From contig DATFAS010000227.1 in assembly GCA_035254305.1 (NCBI GenBank), forward strand, positions 1 to 24,105: a stretch of DNA of 24,105 nt, read 5' to 3'. Source of the stretch: DATFAS01 sp035254305 (lineage in GTDB: Bacteria > Bacillota > Bacilli > Aneurinibacillales > RAOX-1). How positions within the stretch are numbered: position 1 is the stretch's first letter; the number at the start of each line of letters is the position of its first letter. This document shows positions 1-8,906 of the stretch, piece after piece. The translations under genes were made by a program, and so were the position numbers. The notes under the pieces were generated by a model. It searched no databases and was not told the DNA's origin. It worked only from the letters and a program-made list of their open reading frames with translations.

Positions 1-16
1 GACTTCTTTATTCACA

Positions 17-51
17 AAGAAAAATATGAGCTACCAATCACTTGATAGCTC
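17..51 (-). terminator. Rho-independent terminator after gyrA
   Basis: Read on the minus strand, GAGCTATCA (51-43) pairs with TGGTAGCTC (36-28) around a 6-nt loop, with one G-U pair. A T-rich tract follows (A-rich at 17-24 on the plus strand). It begins 25 nt past the gyrA stop codon and closes the dnaA-to-gyrA gene group. Confidence 0.8.
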
Positions 52-75
52 GATTTATGTTTGTTGATAAATCAA

Positions 76-2577
76 TTATTCGGTATTCTCTTCGTTACCT
101 TCTTCTTCGATTTCACCAGGCTCAACGACTAAATCATCTAAACGTTCTTCTTCCGAACGATCAACCTTAGCCACAGTTGCCACTTCTTCCTCATTTTCAA
201 TCCGAATTAGCTTGACCCCTTGAGTATATCTTCCCATCGTGGAAATACCGTCGTTATGAAGACGAATGATGATCCCAGATACTGTAACAATCATCAAGTC
301 ATTTTCTTCATTCACAACCTTCAGAGCAACAATGTTACCATTCCGTTCTGTGACATTCAACGTCTTGATTCCTTTTCCTCCACGGGACTGAATACGATAT
401 TCATCCACAGGCGTACGTTTTCCGAATCCACGAGATGTAACAATCAATACATCTGATCCAACTTCTATCATATCTGTATCAATTACCTCATCATCCGAGT
501 CTAATCTAATCCCTTTGACACCTGTAGCAGATCTACCCATGGAACGGACATCATTCTCATTGAAGCGAATGGACATCCCTTGCTTGGTTCCCATAATGAT
601 ATCTTTTTTACCATCTGTCAGAAGGACGTTAATAAGCTCATCATCTTCTTTAACGTTGATCGCAAATAGACCACCCCTACGGATATGCTCAAAGGAGCTT
701 AATTCGGTTCTCTTCACAATTCCATGTTTCGTGGCAAAGAAAAGGTAGCGATCCTCCTCTTTAAAATCCTTAACCGGGATCACGGCTTTCACCTGTTCTC
801 CTTGCTCAATCTGAATAAGGTTAATAATCGGAGTTCCACGTGCTGTTCGCCCAAGCTCTGGTACCTCATAAGCCTTAATTCGGTATACTTTCCCTCTGTT
901 AGTAAATACCATAAGGTAATTATGGGAATTGGTAACGAACATATTCTGGACGAAATCATTCTCTTTCGTTTCCGCCCCTTGAATACCTCTTCCGCCTCGA
1001 CGTTGACTCTTATAGGTAGAAGCAGGCAAACGTTTAATATAACCGGTATGTGTAAGGGTTATACAAACGTCTCCTTCAGGAATCAAATCCTCAATTTCAA
1101 TGGCGTCCTCTGCGATCGAAATGATCGTTCTACGAGGATCATTATATTTCTCTTTGATTTCGATTAACTCTTCTTTAATAATCGCCAATATTTTATTTTC
1201 GTCTGCTAGAATCGCTTTTAACTCTGCAATGAGCTTCACAAGTTCTTGATATTCCTCTTCAATCTTATCCCGTTCTAAACCAGTTAGTCTTTGAAGTCGC
1301 ATATCTAGAATGGCTTGTGCCTGCTCATAGCTAAGTGAGAAGCGTTCGATTAAGCTATTACGCGCTTCCTCAGCTGTTCTAGATGAACGAATAAGTGAAA
1401 TGATCTCATCAATATGATCTAAAGCAATACGCAGACCTTCTAAAATATGGGCCCGTGCTTCCGCTTTACGGAGATCAAATTCTGTTCTACGTCTGATCAC
1501 TACTCGTTGGTGGTCTAAATAATATGTAAGCATTTCTTTGAGGTTTAATGTTTTGGGTTGCCCATTCACTAAAGCCAACATATTCACACCGAATGTGGTC
1601 TGTAAAGCGGTATGCTTATACAAATTATTTAAGAGCACTTGCGGATTGATATCTCTACGTAATTCAATAACAATTCGCATTCCATTGCGGTCTGATTCGT
1701 CGCGTAAATCGGTAATTCCTTCAATTTTCTTATCTCTTACAAGTTCAGCTATCCGTTCAATCAACTTTGCTTTATTAACCTGATATGGAATTTCGTCAAC
1801 GATGATCCGGTGTTTACCTTTATATTCCTCAATCTCTGCCTTCGCCCGAATGGTTATTGACCCACGGCCTGTGGTATAGGCTTGATGAATCCCATTACGT
1901 CCCATGATCTGGGCGGCTGTGGGAAAATCAGGACCAGGAATGACATCCATTAATTCTCGAATCGTCACATCATCCCGATCAATAATCATTAAAACGCCAT
2001 CAATGACTTCCCCTAAATTATGAGGAGGAATATTGGTAGCCATACCAACCGCAATCCCTGAGGTTCCATTCACTAATAAATTAGGGAACCTCGAAGGAAG
2101 AACTAGAGGCTCCTTCTCATTCCCATCATAGTTCGGCCCATAATCGATCGTATCTTTATTGATATCACGTAGCAATTCTGTTGCAATCTTAGACAATCTT
2201 GCCTCAGTGTAACGCATTGCTGCTGCAGAATCACCGTCAATCGATCCAAAATTCCCATGCCCATCTACAAGTGGATAACGGTAAGAGAAATTTTGAGCCA
2301 TTCGAACCATTGTTTCATATACAGCTGAATCACCATGGGGATGGTATTTACCGATAACATCCCCAACAATTCTTGCAGACTTCTTATAAGGTTTATCTGG
2401 GGTCATCCCCATTTCATTCATAGCAAACAGGATCCGTCGGTGAACAGGCTTAAGACCGTCTCGAACATCAGGCAGGGCACGGCTAACAATGACGCTCATT
2501 GCGTATCCAAGGAAGGATTCGCGCATCTCTTGGGAGATGTTTCTATCGATTATGCTGGAACGTTGTTCTTCAGCCAT
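76..2577 (-). CDS. gyrA: DNA gyrase subunit A
   Basis: This is the breakage-reunion subunit of the A2B2 gyrase, which introduces negative supercoils using ATP hydrolysed by GyrB. The 833-residue product is close to the usual Bacillales length. The N-terminal winged-helix/tower region carries the catalytic tyrosine at residue 123 in MRYTEAR. The quinolone-determining segment reads HPHGDSAVYETM (79-90), with Ser84 and Glu88, the pattern expected of a susceptible enzyme. The C-terminal beta-pinwheel contains the GyrA box QRRGGRG (near residue 525), which marks gyrase rather than topoisomerase IV, and the tail is strongly acidic. An ATG start lies 10 nt after a GGAGG ribosome-binding site. It follows gyrB by 21 nt and is probably co-transcribed with it. 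Confidence 0.98.
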   Translation of the reverse strand: MAEEQRSSIIDRNISQEMRESFLGYAMSVIVSRALPDVRDGLKPVHRRILFAMNEMGMTPDKPYKKSARIVGDVIGKYHPHGDSAVYETMVRMAQNFSYRYPLVDGHGNFGSIDGDSAAAMRYTEARLSKIATELLRDINKDTIDYGPNYDGNEKEPLVLPSRFPNLLVNGTSGIAVGMATNIPPHNLGEVIDGVLMIIDRDDVTIRELMDVIPGPDFPTAAQIMGRNGIHQAYTTGRGSITIRAKAEIEEYKGKHRIIVDEIPYQVNKAKLIERIAELVRDKKIEGITDLRDESDRNGMRIVIELRRDINPQVLLNNLYKHTALQTTFGVNMLALVNGQPKTLNLKEMLTYYLDHQRVVIRRRTEFDLRKAEARAHILEGLRIALDHIDEIISLIRSSRTAEEARNSLIERFSLSYEQAQAILDMRLQRLTGLERDKIEEEYQELVKLIAELKAILADENKILAIIKEELIEIKEKYNDPRRTIISIAEDAIEIEDLIPEGDVCITLTHTGYIKRLPASTYKSQRRGGRGIQGAETKENDFVQNMFVTNSHNYLMVFTNRGKVYRIKAYEVPELGRTARGTPIINLIQIEQGEQVKAVIPVKDFKEEDRYLFFATKHGIVKRTELSSFEHIRRGGLFAINVKEDDELINVLLTDGKKDIIMGTKQGMSIRFNENDVRSMGRSATGVKGIRLDSDDEVIDTDMIEVGSDVLIVTSRGFGKRTPVDEYRIQSRGGKGIKTLNVTERNGNIVALKVVNEENDLMIVTVSGIIIRLHNDGISTMGRYTQGVKLIRIENEEEVATVAKVDRSEEERLDDLVVEPGEIEEEGNEENTE

Positions 2578-2598
2578 ACTTGCGTTACCTCCAAAAAG

Positions 2599-4509
2599 TT
2601 AAATGTCCAAATTCGTTGCGTACTGTGCATTCTCCTGAATAAAATCTCGGCGGGGTTCTACCCGATCACCCATTAAAGTATCAAATATTTCATCAGCTTC
2701 CATAGCATCCTCTAAGCTGACACGTAGTAACGTCCGCGAATCGGGGTCCATCGTTGTTTCCCAAAGTTGTTCTGGATTCATTTCTCCCAAACCTTTATAA
2801 CGCTGAATATTAGGTTCAGGCTTGCCGGAAATTTGCCCCATGATCACCTTTAATTGCGCATCATCATAGGCGTAATTTACCATTTTTCCTTGAGAGACTT
2901 TATATAACGGTGGTTGAGCAATAAATATATAACCCTCTTCTACAAGTGGTCTCATATAGCGATATAAGAAAGTTAACAAGAGGGTCCGAATATGAGCACC
3001 ATCCACATCCGCATCGGTCATAATGATGACCTTATGGTAACGAGCCTTAGATAGATCGAAGTCCTCCCCAATCCCTGTACCAAGTGCAGTAATGATCGTG
3101 CGGATTTCATTGTTAGATAGAATCTTATCCAAACGTGCCTTTTCCACATTGATAACCTTACCCCGAAGCGGGAGAATCGCCTGAAAATGTCGATCACGTC
3201 CTTGCTTGGCCGAACCACCTGCAGAATCACCCTCAACAATGTAAATTTCACTCTCAGAAGGATCTTTAGATGAACAATCGGCAAGCTTCCCTGGGAGAGC
3301 ACTGACTTCTAGAGCATTCTTTCGTCGTGTTAATTCCCTTGCCTTCCTTGCAGCCTCTCGGGCTCTTGAAGCCATCATTGCCTTATCCATGATCTTACGC
3401 GCTTCAATCGGATGTTCATTCAAGAAATCTGAGAAGTGTTGAGCAAAAACAGACTCTGTAATACTGCGTGCTTCACTATTTCCTAACTTCGTTTTGGTCT
3501 GTCCTTCAAACTGAGGTTCTGGGATTTTCACACTAATAATCGCAGTTAATCCTTCTCGGGCATCATCGCCTGTTAGGTTCTCATCTTTTTCTTTTAGAAA
3601 ATTTTGCTTGCGACCATAATCATTAATCACACGTGTTAAAGCACTCTTAAAACCTGATTCATGTGTTCCACCCTCATGGGTATGAATGTTATTGGCATAA
3701 GAGTAGATATTACTTGCAAAGCTATCGTTATATTGAAGGGCAACCTCAACAAACAATCCATCCTTCTCCGTGGATATATAAATAGGCTGCTCAAGAATAC
3801 TTTCTCTATTTTTGTCTAGATGCTGGACAAAAGAGACAATCCCACCTTCAGATTTGTATATATCTTTTCGGTTTGATCTCTCATCGATAAGGGTAATGCT
3901 AATTCCTCGATTGAGGAAGGCCAACTCCCGTAATCTTTTTTGCAAAATCTCATAATCAAAAACGGTAGTTTCCGTAAAAATTTGTGAATCTGGCTTAAAG
4001 GTTACTTTTGTCCCTGTATCCTCTGCCTCTCCAATAATTTGCAAATCACCTAGTGAATCTCCATAAGCAAACTTCTGAAGATGAAGCTTTCCATCACGCT
4101 TTACCTCTACGGATACCAATTCAGATAGTGCATTCACAACAGAAACCCCTACGCCGTGAAGACCACCTGAAACCTTATATCCTTCTCCGCCAAATTTACC
4201 ACCTGCATGGAGTACGGTTAAAACAGTTTCTACTGTTGATTTTCCTGTCTTTTCATTGATTCCAGTGGGAATACCACGGCCGTTATCAGTAACCGAAACA
4301 CTATTATCTTGGTGTACGGTAACAACGATTTCTGAACAGTAGCCAGCGAGTGCCTCATCGATCGAGTTGTCTACTACCTCCCAAACTAAATGGTGTAGTC
4401 CACGACTATTCGTTGAACCAATATACATCCCTGGACGTTTGCGAACAGCCTCCAACCCTTCTAAAACTTGAATCTGACTGGCATCATAGGAATGATTTTC
4501 AGTTGCCAA
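2599..4509 (-). CDS. gyrB: DNA gyrase subunit B
   Basis: This is the ATPase subunit of gyrase, 636 residues. The N-terminal GHKL ATPase shows the catalytic Glu44 and Asn48 in the segment VWEVVDNSIDEA, DNGRGIP near 77 and the glycine-rich lid GGLHGVG near 115-121. The TOPRIM domain has IVEGDSAGGSA, ILPLRGK and the metal-binding DADVDGAHIRTLL. The C-terminus MGDRVEPRRDFI is typical of gyrase. The start codon is TTG at 4509-4507, 7 nt after an AGGTGA ribosome-binding site that lies next to the stop codon of the preceding remB. Only 6 nt separate remB and gyrB, so the genes are probably translated from one message. Confidence 0.98.
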   Translation of the reverse strand: MATENHSYDASQIQVLEGLEAVRKRPGMYIGSTNSRGLHHLVWEVVDNSIDEALAGYCSEIVVTVHQDNSVSVTDNGRGIPTGINEKTGKSTVETVLTVLHAGGKFGGEGYKVSGGLHGVGVSVVNALSELVSVEVKRDGKLHLQKFAYGDSLGDLQIIGEAEDTGTKVTFKPDSQIFTETTVFDYEILQKRLRELAFLNRGISITLIDERSNRKDIYKSEGGIVSFVQHLDKNRESILEQPIYISTEKDGLFVEVALQYNDSFASNIYSYANNIHTHEGGTHESGFKSALTRVINDYGRKQNFLKEKDENLTGDDAREGLTAIISVKIPEPQFEGQTKTKLGNSEARSITESVFAQHFSDFLNEHPIEARKIMDKAMMASRAREAARKARELTRRKNALEVSALPGKLADCSSKDPSESEIYIVEGDSAGGSAKQGRDRHFQAILPLRGKVINVEKARLDKILSNNEIRTIITALGTGIGEDFDLSKARYHKVIIMTDADVDGAHIRTLLLTFLYRYMRPLVEEGYIFIAQPPLYKVSQGKMVNYAYDDAQLKVIMGQISGKPEPNIQRYKGLGEMNPEQLWETTMDPDSRTLLRVSLEDAMEADEIFDTLMGDRVEPRRDFIQENAQYATNLDI

Positions 4510-4515
4510 GACTAA

Positions 4516-4770
4516 TCACCTACTCTCTAAACTACTTACAAAGTTAGCTCTTTTCTTTAACGTCAAGGAGGAAATAGGGGAACAGTATACTTTATCCTGC
4601 AAGACAACATAGGATTTTGTTTCTTCTTTACTAATTCGAATCAACTGTTGATTTTGTTCCTTACGATCCAAAAATTCCCGTGTGGATTTTGAATCATCCA
4701 TATGGTGTTCAATGATCGCTACGACATCTGCTGACCTGACAACGGTTTCTCCGCCTAAATGGATAAACAT
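4516..4770 (-). CDS. remB: RemB-like regulatory protein (YaaB, DUF370)
   Basis: A small protein of 84 residues starting MFIHLGGETVV, with the C-terminal SSLTLKKRA stretch found in YaaB/RemB of B. subtilis, where it lies between recF and gyrB exactly as here. RemA/RemB proteins are linked to control of biofilm-matrix genes; RemA is a DNA-binding regulator and the role of RemB is less clear. I place the start at the ATG at 4770 because GAGGTGG precedes it by 6 nt and the protein then begins at the family's MxIHLG motif. An in-frame ATG at 4785 would overlap the recF stop codon and lacks a suitable ribosome-binding site. The middle of the protein is poorly conserved. Confidence 0.88.
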   Translation of the reverse strand: MFIHLGGETVVRSADVVAIIEHHMDDSKSTREFLDRKEQNQQLIRISKEETKSYVVLQDKVYCSPISSLTLKKRANFVSSLESR

Positions 4771-4781
4771 TAAGTTCCACC

Positions 4782-5897
4782 TCATTTCTCCTTCATGGCT
4801 TCACCAGAATGGATTCGATAAATTGTAGCACCGTCTAATGTTTCATGTTGGATACCTTCTACCCCTGTTGCTGTAACGAAGGTTTGTACTTTTTCCTTAA
4901 TCGCATCCAATAAATGTGTTTGCCGTGTTGCATCTAATTCTGATAAAACATCATCTAGCAGTAAGATTGGGTAATCTCCAACTTCTTCATAGATGAGTTG
5001 TATTTCTGCAAGCTTAAGGGAAAGAGCAGTTGTTCTTTGTTGTCCTTGTGATCCAAATTGTTGAACATTTGCTCCATTGATATAGAAACTAAGATCATCT
5101 CGATGTGGACCTAGTAGTGTAGTTCCTCTTGCAAGCTCTTTATCTCTTATCTGTATAAGTTGTTTCAGAAAGAGCTCTGTTGCATCTTCAACGGAACCAT
5201 CCAATGCAAGCTCCACCGATGGATGGTATTTTAAGGTGAGTTGTTCTTTGTTTTGTGTAATGTGTTGGTGGACCTGGTTCGCCCAAATCTCCATCTTTCG
5301 AACGAATTGCATTCGTCGAAGGGTAAGCTTCACAGCCATTTCCGCTAATTGTTGATTAAGGACCTCAAGAAATTCAAGGTGACCTTTGTTTTTATATGCA
5401 TCTTTTAGCCATTGATTACGCTGTACCATAATCTTTTGGTATTGAGATAATAAGTGTAGATACATAGGAGATACCTGCCCGATTTCCATGTCGAGGAATT
5501 TTCTGCGCTGCCCTGGGGAACCTTTGACTATGCCTAAATCCTCAGGGGCAAACATGACCACATTGATAGCTCCTACATAATCACTTAATTTTTTTTGCTC
5601 TAACCCATTTATTTTCGCCTTTTTTCCCTTTCCAGTCAACTGAATTTCCAGTCGGAGGGTTCCTCTCTTTCTTTCTACCATCCCTCTGATATATGAAAAT
5701 TCCTGATCCCAATGAATCCATTCTTTATCCTTCGTAGAACGATGAGACTTCGTCATGGCTAGAACATAGATGGATTCGATCAGATTTGTCTTACCTTGTG
5801 CATTTTGACCAAGAAATAGAGTCACATTATGGGAAAATGTTAATTTTTGTTGCTTATAATTGCGATATTGGCAAACCTCAAGCTCTTTGAGAAACAA
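4782..5897 (-). CDS. recF: DNA replication and repair protein RecF
   Basis: This SMC-like ATPase works with RecO and RecR to load RecA at single-strand gaps, and it binds DNA near stalled forks. The 371-residue product has Walker A GQNAQGKT at residues 30-37, the ABC signature region GSQGQQRTTALSLKLAE, and Walker B with D-loop PILLLDDVLSELD. The RecF-specific segment FAPEDLGIVKGSP is also present. The start is TTG at 5897-5895, about 10 nt after a strong AAGGAGGTG site. The gene sits 32 nt after yaaA. Its stop codon lies 12 nt before the chosen remB start, within the remB leader. Confidence 0.97.
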   Translation of the reverse strand: MFLKELEVCQYRNYKQQKLTFSHNVTLFLGQNAQGKTNLIESIYVLAMTKSHRSTKDKEWIHWDQEFSYIRGMVERKRGTLRLEIQLTGKGKKAKINGLEQKKLSDYVGAINVVMFAPEDLGIVKGSPGQRRKFLDMEIGQVSPMYLHLLSQYQKIMVQRNQWLKDAYKNKGHLEFLEVLNQQLAEMAVKLTLRRMQFVRKMEIWANQVHQHITQNKEQLTLKYHPSVELALDGSVEDATELFLKQLIQIRDKELARGTTLLGPHRDDLSFYINGANVQQFGSQGQQRTTALSLKLAEIQLIYEEVGDYPILLLDDVLSELDATRQTHLLDAIKEKVQTFVTATGVEGIQHETLDGATIYRIHSGEAMKEK

Positions 5898-5929
5898 AGG
5901 ACAAGCACCTCCTTTTTTATTCAGTGGTG

Positions 5930-6148
5930 CTACCTACGAGAAATAACAAAGAGGTCCGAACCATTCACTTCTATTTGGTCGTCTGGATAAAGCTTTCTTC
6001 CACGTCGATTATCCTCTTGACCATTTACAAGGATTTTAGCCTCAGCTAGAAACCCTTTGGCCTGGCCACCTGTACTAATGATGTCTGCCACTTTCAGGAA
6101 TTGACCAAGTGTAATATATTCAGTCTGAATCGTTATGTTTGTTGACAA
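5930..6148 (-). CDS. yaaA: S4-domain RNA-binding protein YaaA/RlbA
   Basis: A 72-residue S4-domain protein containing ITLGQFLKVADI, a glycine-rich turn and NRRGRKLYPDDQIEV, all characteristic of the YaaA family between dnaN and recF. S4 domains bind structured RNA; in B. subtilis YaaA has been linked to ribosome assembly. I chose the TTG at 6148-6146, which gives a product nearly the length of B. subtilis YaaA (71 residues) and sits 8 nt after AGGGATG. A TTG 21 nt upstream (6169) would add seven residues that do not match the family. The choice between the two starts is inference. Confidence 0.88.
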   Translation of the reverse strand: MSTNITIQTEYITLGQFLKVADIISTGGQAKGFLAEAKILVNGQEDNRRGRKLYPDDQIEVNGSDLFVISRR

Positions 6149-6179
6149 ATATGACACATCCCTATTCAAAAAAATTTAA

Positions 6180-7322
6180 TTACTGATACGTCCGTACAGG
6201 TAAAATCAAATAAAGAATTCGATCTGTATCGGTAGGTTCAATGACGAATGGACTCATAGCACCCGTAAATTTGATCTTCACTTCTTCACTATCCATGACA
6301 CGTAGGGTATCTAACATATATTTTGCATTAAAGGAAATCTTGATCTCTTCTCCCTCTACAGAAATGACTTGTATTTCCTCTGTTACCTTCCCAATCTCCG
6401 GAGAATGAGAGGAGATTTTAAGATTCTCATTAGAATCTAAAGAACACTTAATAACATTATTCTTTCCATCCTTTGCTAATAAGGATGCCCTTTCTATCGC
6501 GTATAAAAACTCTTTGGTAGGTAAAATTACCTCTGTTTTACTCTGTTGAGGAATAATACGGTTTACATCTGGATAGGTTCCGTTTAATAAACGAGAATAA
6601 AAAAGAATTCGATTGGTCTTAAATAAAATTTGATTATCCGTTACAACAATATCTACAAACGTATCATTATCAGGCAAAATCTTATTTAATTCTTGAAGAC
6701 TCTTACTTGGGATCACAATATTTTGAAATGAAATCTCTGTTGCGGTTTCCACAACAGATTGTCGAGTAGCTAGCCTATGGCTATCTGTCGCAACAAATTG
6801 TAAATAGTCTTGCTGCAATGTCCACATAATCCCAGTTAATATAGGACGAGTTTCTGTTGTAGCCGCTGCGAAAGCCGTTTGCCGAATCATAGTCTTAAGA
6901 ATATCACTATGTAGGCTAAAAACCTTTTCTTCTTCAATTTGGGGAAGTCTAGGGAAATCCTCCGCATCTAATCCATTCAGATTAAATTCGGTTTTCCCAG
7001 CTCGAATGGTAGCTAAAAAACGTTCATTCACATTCAACTCAATTAATTCGGTTGGAAGTTTTCTTACGATATCAGTAAGGTAACGAGCTGGCAATACGAT
7101 GCTTCCATGTTTTTTAATATCCACATATAAGTTTCCATCTTCTTCTAGTGGAATTGTATGTTCAATGGAGATATCTGAATCACTTGCAGTTAATGTGATC
7201 CCGGAATGATGTGTGGTGATTTTTATTCCCGTTAAGATAGGTATGGTTGTTCTAGAAGAAACTGCTTTATACACATCGTTGATCGCAGCTGTCATCATAT
7301 CTCTTTGAATGATTAAATGCAT
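6180..7322 (-). CDS. dnaN: DNA polymerase III beta subunit (sliding clamp)
   Basis: This is the homodimeric ring clamp that tethers the replicative polymerase and many other enzymes to DNA. The product is 380 residues, the usual size, with three repeated clamp domains. Recognisable segments include the N-terminal MHLIIQRD, SSRTTIPILTGI, LPARYLTDIVRKLP near residue 95, and the C-terminal YLILPVRTYQ that forms part of the client-binding pocket. The ATG start follows GGAG by a suitable distance. It lies 216 nt after dnaA, and that gap holds the DNA-unwinding part of the origin, as in B. subtilis. Confidence 0.98.
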   Translation of the reverse strand: MHLIIQRDMMTAAINDVYKAVSSRTTIPILTGIKITTHHSGITLTASDSDISIEHTIPLEEDGNLYVDIKKHGSIVLPARYLTDIVRKLPTELIELNVNERFLATIRAGKTEFNLNGLDAEDFPRLPQIEEEKVFSLHSDILKTMIRQTAFAAATTETRPILTGIMWTLQQDYLQFVATDSHRLATRQSVVETATEISFQNIVIPSKSLQELNKILPDNDTFVDIVVTDNQILFKTNRILFYSRLLNGTYPDVNRIIPQQSKTEVILPTKEFLYAIERASLLAKDGKNNVIKCSLDSNENLKISSHSPEIGKVTEEIQVISVEGEEIKISFNAKYMLDTLRVMDSEEVKIKFTGAMSPFVIEPTDTDRILYLILPVRTYQ

Positions 7323-7388
7323 ATTAAAAACTCCTTTCGCTTAAACCCTAAGGTACTTCCGATGAGGAATAATTCCGATAGCTCTTTC

Positions 7389-7424
7389 ATATCATTATAA
7401 CTTATATATTTCTTTTTTTTAAAT
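7389..7424. other. AT-rich stretch, probable DNA-unwinding element
   Basis: Thirty-six bases between dnaA and dnaN with only three G/C positions, including a run of T at 7413-7420. It lies directly beyond the DnaA-trio run, on the side away from the DnaA boxes, which is where strand opening starts in the B. subtilis origin. The call rests on composition and position. Confidence 0.7.
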
Positions 7425-7425
7425 G

Positions 7426-7461
7426 CAGTAGTAGTAATAGGGGCTGTGAATTTGTGGATAT
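7426..7461. promoter_or_regulatory. Basal unwinding system: DnaA-trios, GC clamp and two DnaA boxes
   Basis: On the plus strand this reads CAG TAG TAG TAA TAG (7426-7440), then GGGGC overlapping the last G (7440-7444). Next come a weak DnaA box TGTGAATTT (7445-7453) and a stronger one TGTGGATAT (7453-7461), both on the minus strand. Read 3' to 5' the triplets are GAT, AAT, GAT, GAT and GAC, the DnaA-trio pattern. In B. subtilis the same order (boxes, GC clamp, trios, AT-rich DNA) loads DnaA onto a single strand to open the origin. Orientation and placement downstream of dnaA agree with that model. Confidence 0.85.
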
Positions 7462-7477
7462 CTAAGCTAAAGGAAGA

Positions 7478-7526
7478 AAGAGACAGTCTATTCACATGTG
7501 GATAAGTTGTGGTTAGACTGTCTCTT
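7478..7526. repeat. Perfect 13-bp inverted repeat bracketing DnaA boxes
   Basis: AAGAGACAGTCTA (7478-7490) is the exact reverse complement of TAGACTGTCTCTT (7514-7526), with a 23-nt centre. The centre holds a perfect DnaA box on the minus strand, TGTGGATAA (7497-7505), directly abutting CTATTCACA (7488-7496) on the plus strand. In a dnaA transcript it would form a strong hairpin 13 nt after the stop codon, but no U-run follows, so a classic terminator is unlikely. Confidence 0.85.
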
Positions 7527-7527
7527 G

Positions 7528-7536
7528 TTATTCACA
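7528..7536 (+). promoter_or_regulatory. DnaA box TTATTCACA next to the dnaA stop codon
   Basis: A perfect match to TTATNCACA, 3 nt beyond the dnaA coding end. It belongs to the dnaA-dnaN box group together with the boxes at 7445-7461 and 7488-7505. Confidence 0.8.
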
Positions 7537-7538
7537 AG

Positions 7539-8888
7539 CTATTTTCCATTTTTAATTTTAGTAATGAGCTCTTTCATCGTTTCTTGGAGTGCAGAATCTG
7601 TTTGAAGAGAAGTCGATATTTTATCATTTGCATGAATGACCGTTGTATGGTCACGCCCTCCAAACTCTTCTCCGATTTTGGGTAAGGAATGGTCCGTAAG
7701 TTCTCTAGATAAATACATAGCAATTTGTCTTGGGAAGGCAACGGATTTATTTCTTTTCTTAGCTTTAAATTCTTCTAATTTCAGTCCGAAGTGCTCACCC
7801 ACGACTTTTTGAATATCGAGTATCGTAATAATTTTCGGTTTGCTCGTAGGAATAATATCCTTTAGCGCTTCGGCAGCCAGATCTGCATCAATATCTCGAT
7901 TAATGAGAGAGGAGTAGGCTACAACACGAATTAAAGCTCCCTCTAATTCCCGAATGTTTGTATCAATTTGGTTTGCAATATAAACCATAACCTCATTAGG
8001 AATATCGAGGTTTTCAGCCTTTGCTTTCTTTCGTAAAATAGCGATTCTTGTTTCTAGATCGGGTGGCTGGATATCCGTAATTAAACCCCATTCAAATCTT
8101 GAACGCAAGCGGTCCTCTAGGGTAGGAATTTCCTTAGGCGGGCGATCACTAGAGATGACAATTTGTTTGCTTTCGTCGTGAAGCGCATTAAATGTATGAA
8201 AAAATTCCTCTTGAGTTTGTTCTTTCCCAGCTAAAAATTGAATATCATCAATTAATAAAACATCTACATTGCGGTATTTATTGCGAAAATCGACTGCCTT
8301 ATTATCACGAATGCTATTAATGAATTCATTCGTGAATTTCTCCGATGAAAGGTAGACAACCTTTGCTCCTGGGTTATGTTCAAGAACATAATGGCCAATG
8401 GCATGCATAAGGTGGGTTTTACCTAGACCAACGCCTCCATAAATAAACAAAGGATTATAGGCTTTAGCAGGTGCTTCAGCCACCGCAAGCGATGCAGCAT
8501 GGGCAAAACGATTGCCAGTTCCAATGACAAAGGTATCAAAAACATATTTAGGATTGAGCAAATGGCCAGGCCCATCTTCCGGTGAATAATTTCTTCTATC
8601 GTCAACCTTCTTTGGGACATCCGCATCTAATTTTACATCGGGATCTGAGGTTACGACTTTTAATTTCATATTTTCGCCGGTAATTTCATAAAGTATTTCT
8701 ATAATGAGCTGTGAATAGCGGGCTTCTAGCCAATCACGTGAAAACTCATTTGGAGCTGCTATAAATAGCGTACCATCATGGAAAGCTGTTGCTTTAGTTG
8801 ATTTCAACCAGGTCTCAAAGCTAGGTTTACTTAATTTCGTTTCAATCATCGAGAGTGCTTTGTCCCATAGGCTTCCGATGCCCTTCAT
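7539..8888 (-). CDS. dnaA: Chromosomal replication initiator protein DnaA
   Basis: This AAA+ initiator binds DnaA boxes, oligomerises on the DnaA-trio strand and opens the origin; it is also a transcription factor. The 449-residue product has domain I (about 1-75), a short linker, and the AAA+ domain with Walker A GGVGLGKTH (151-159) and Walker B LLIDDIQFLAG. The C-terminal helix-turn-helix carries GGRDHTTVIHA, which reads the DnaA box. I start at the ATG at 8888, about 6 nt after a GGGGGGAAG ribosome-binding site, because the product MKGIGSLWDKAL then aligns with the family start. A GTG six codons upstream lacks its own site. No convincing -35/-10 pair was found upstream, although the region is AT-rich. 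Confidence 0.98.
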   Translation of the reverse strand: MKGIGSLWDKALSMIETKLSKPSFETWLKSTKATAFHDGTLFIAAPNEFSRDWLEARYSQLIIEILYEITGENMKLKVVTSDPDVKLDADVPKKVDDRRNYSPEDGPGHLLNPKYVFDTFVIGTGNRFAHAASLAVAEAPAKAYNPLFIYGGVGLGKTHLMHAIGHYVLEHNPGAKVVYLSSEKFTNEFINSIRDNKAVDFRNKYRNVDVLLIDDIQFLAGKEQTQEEFFHTFNALHDESKQIVISSDRPPKEIPTLEDRLRSRFEWGLITDIQPPDLETRIAILRKKAKAENLDIPNEVMVYIANQIDTNIRELEGALIRVVAYSSLINRDIDADLAAEALKDIIPTSKPKIITILDIQKVVGEHFGLKLEEFKAKKRNKSVAFPRQIAMYLSRELTDHSLPKIGEEFGGRDHTTVIHANDKISTSLQTDSALQETMKELITKIKNGK

Positions 8889-8906
8889 ACACTTCCCCCC
8901 AACCAC

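Noticed and set aside
1538..1783. 81-codon open frame on the strand opposite gyrA, and similar frames opposite or within gyrB, dnaA, mnmG and the MscS gene
   Set aside because: They are shadows of well-supported genes with no ribosome-binding site and composition explained by the real reading frame.
7516..7536. CTGTCTCTTG resembles the end of IS50/Tn5
   Set aside because: Only about 10 bases match, the sequence diverges at once, and no transposase or target duplication is present. It is part of the 13-bp inverted repeat.
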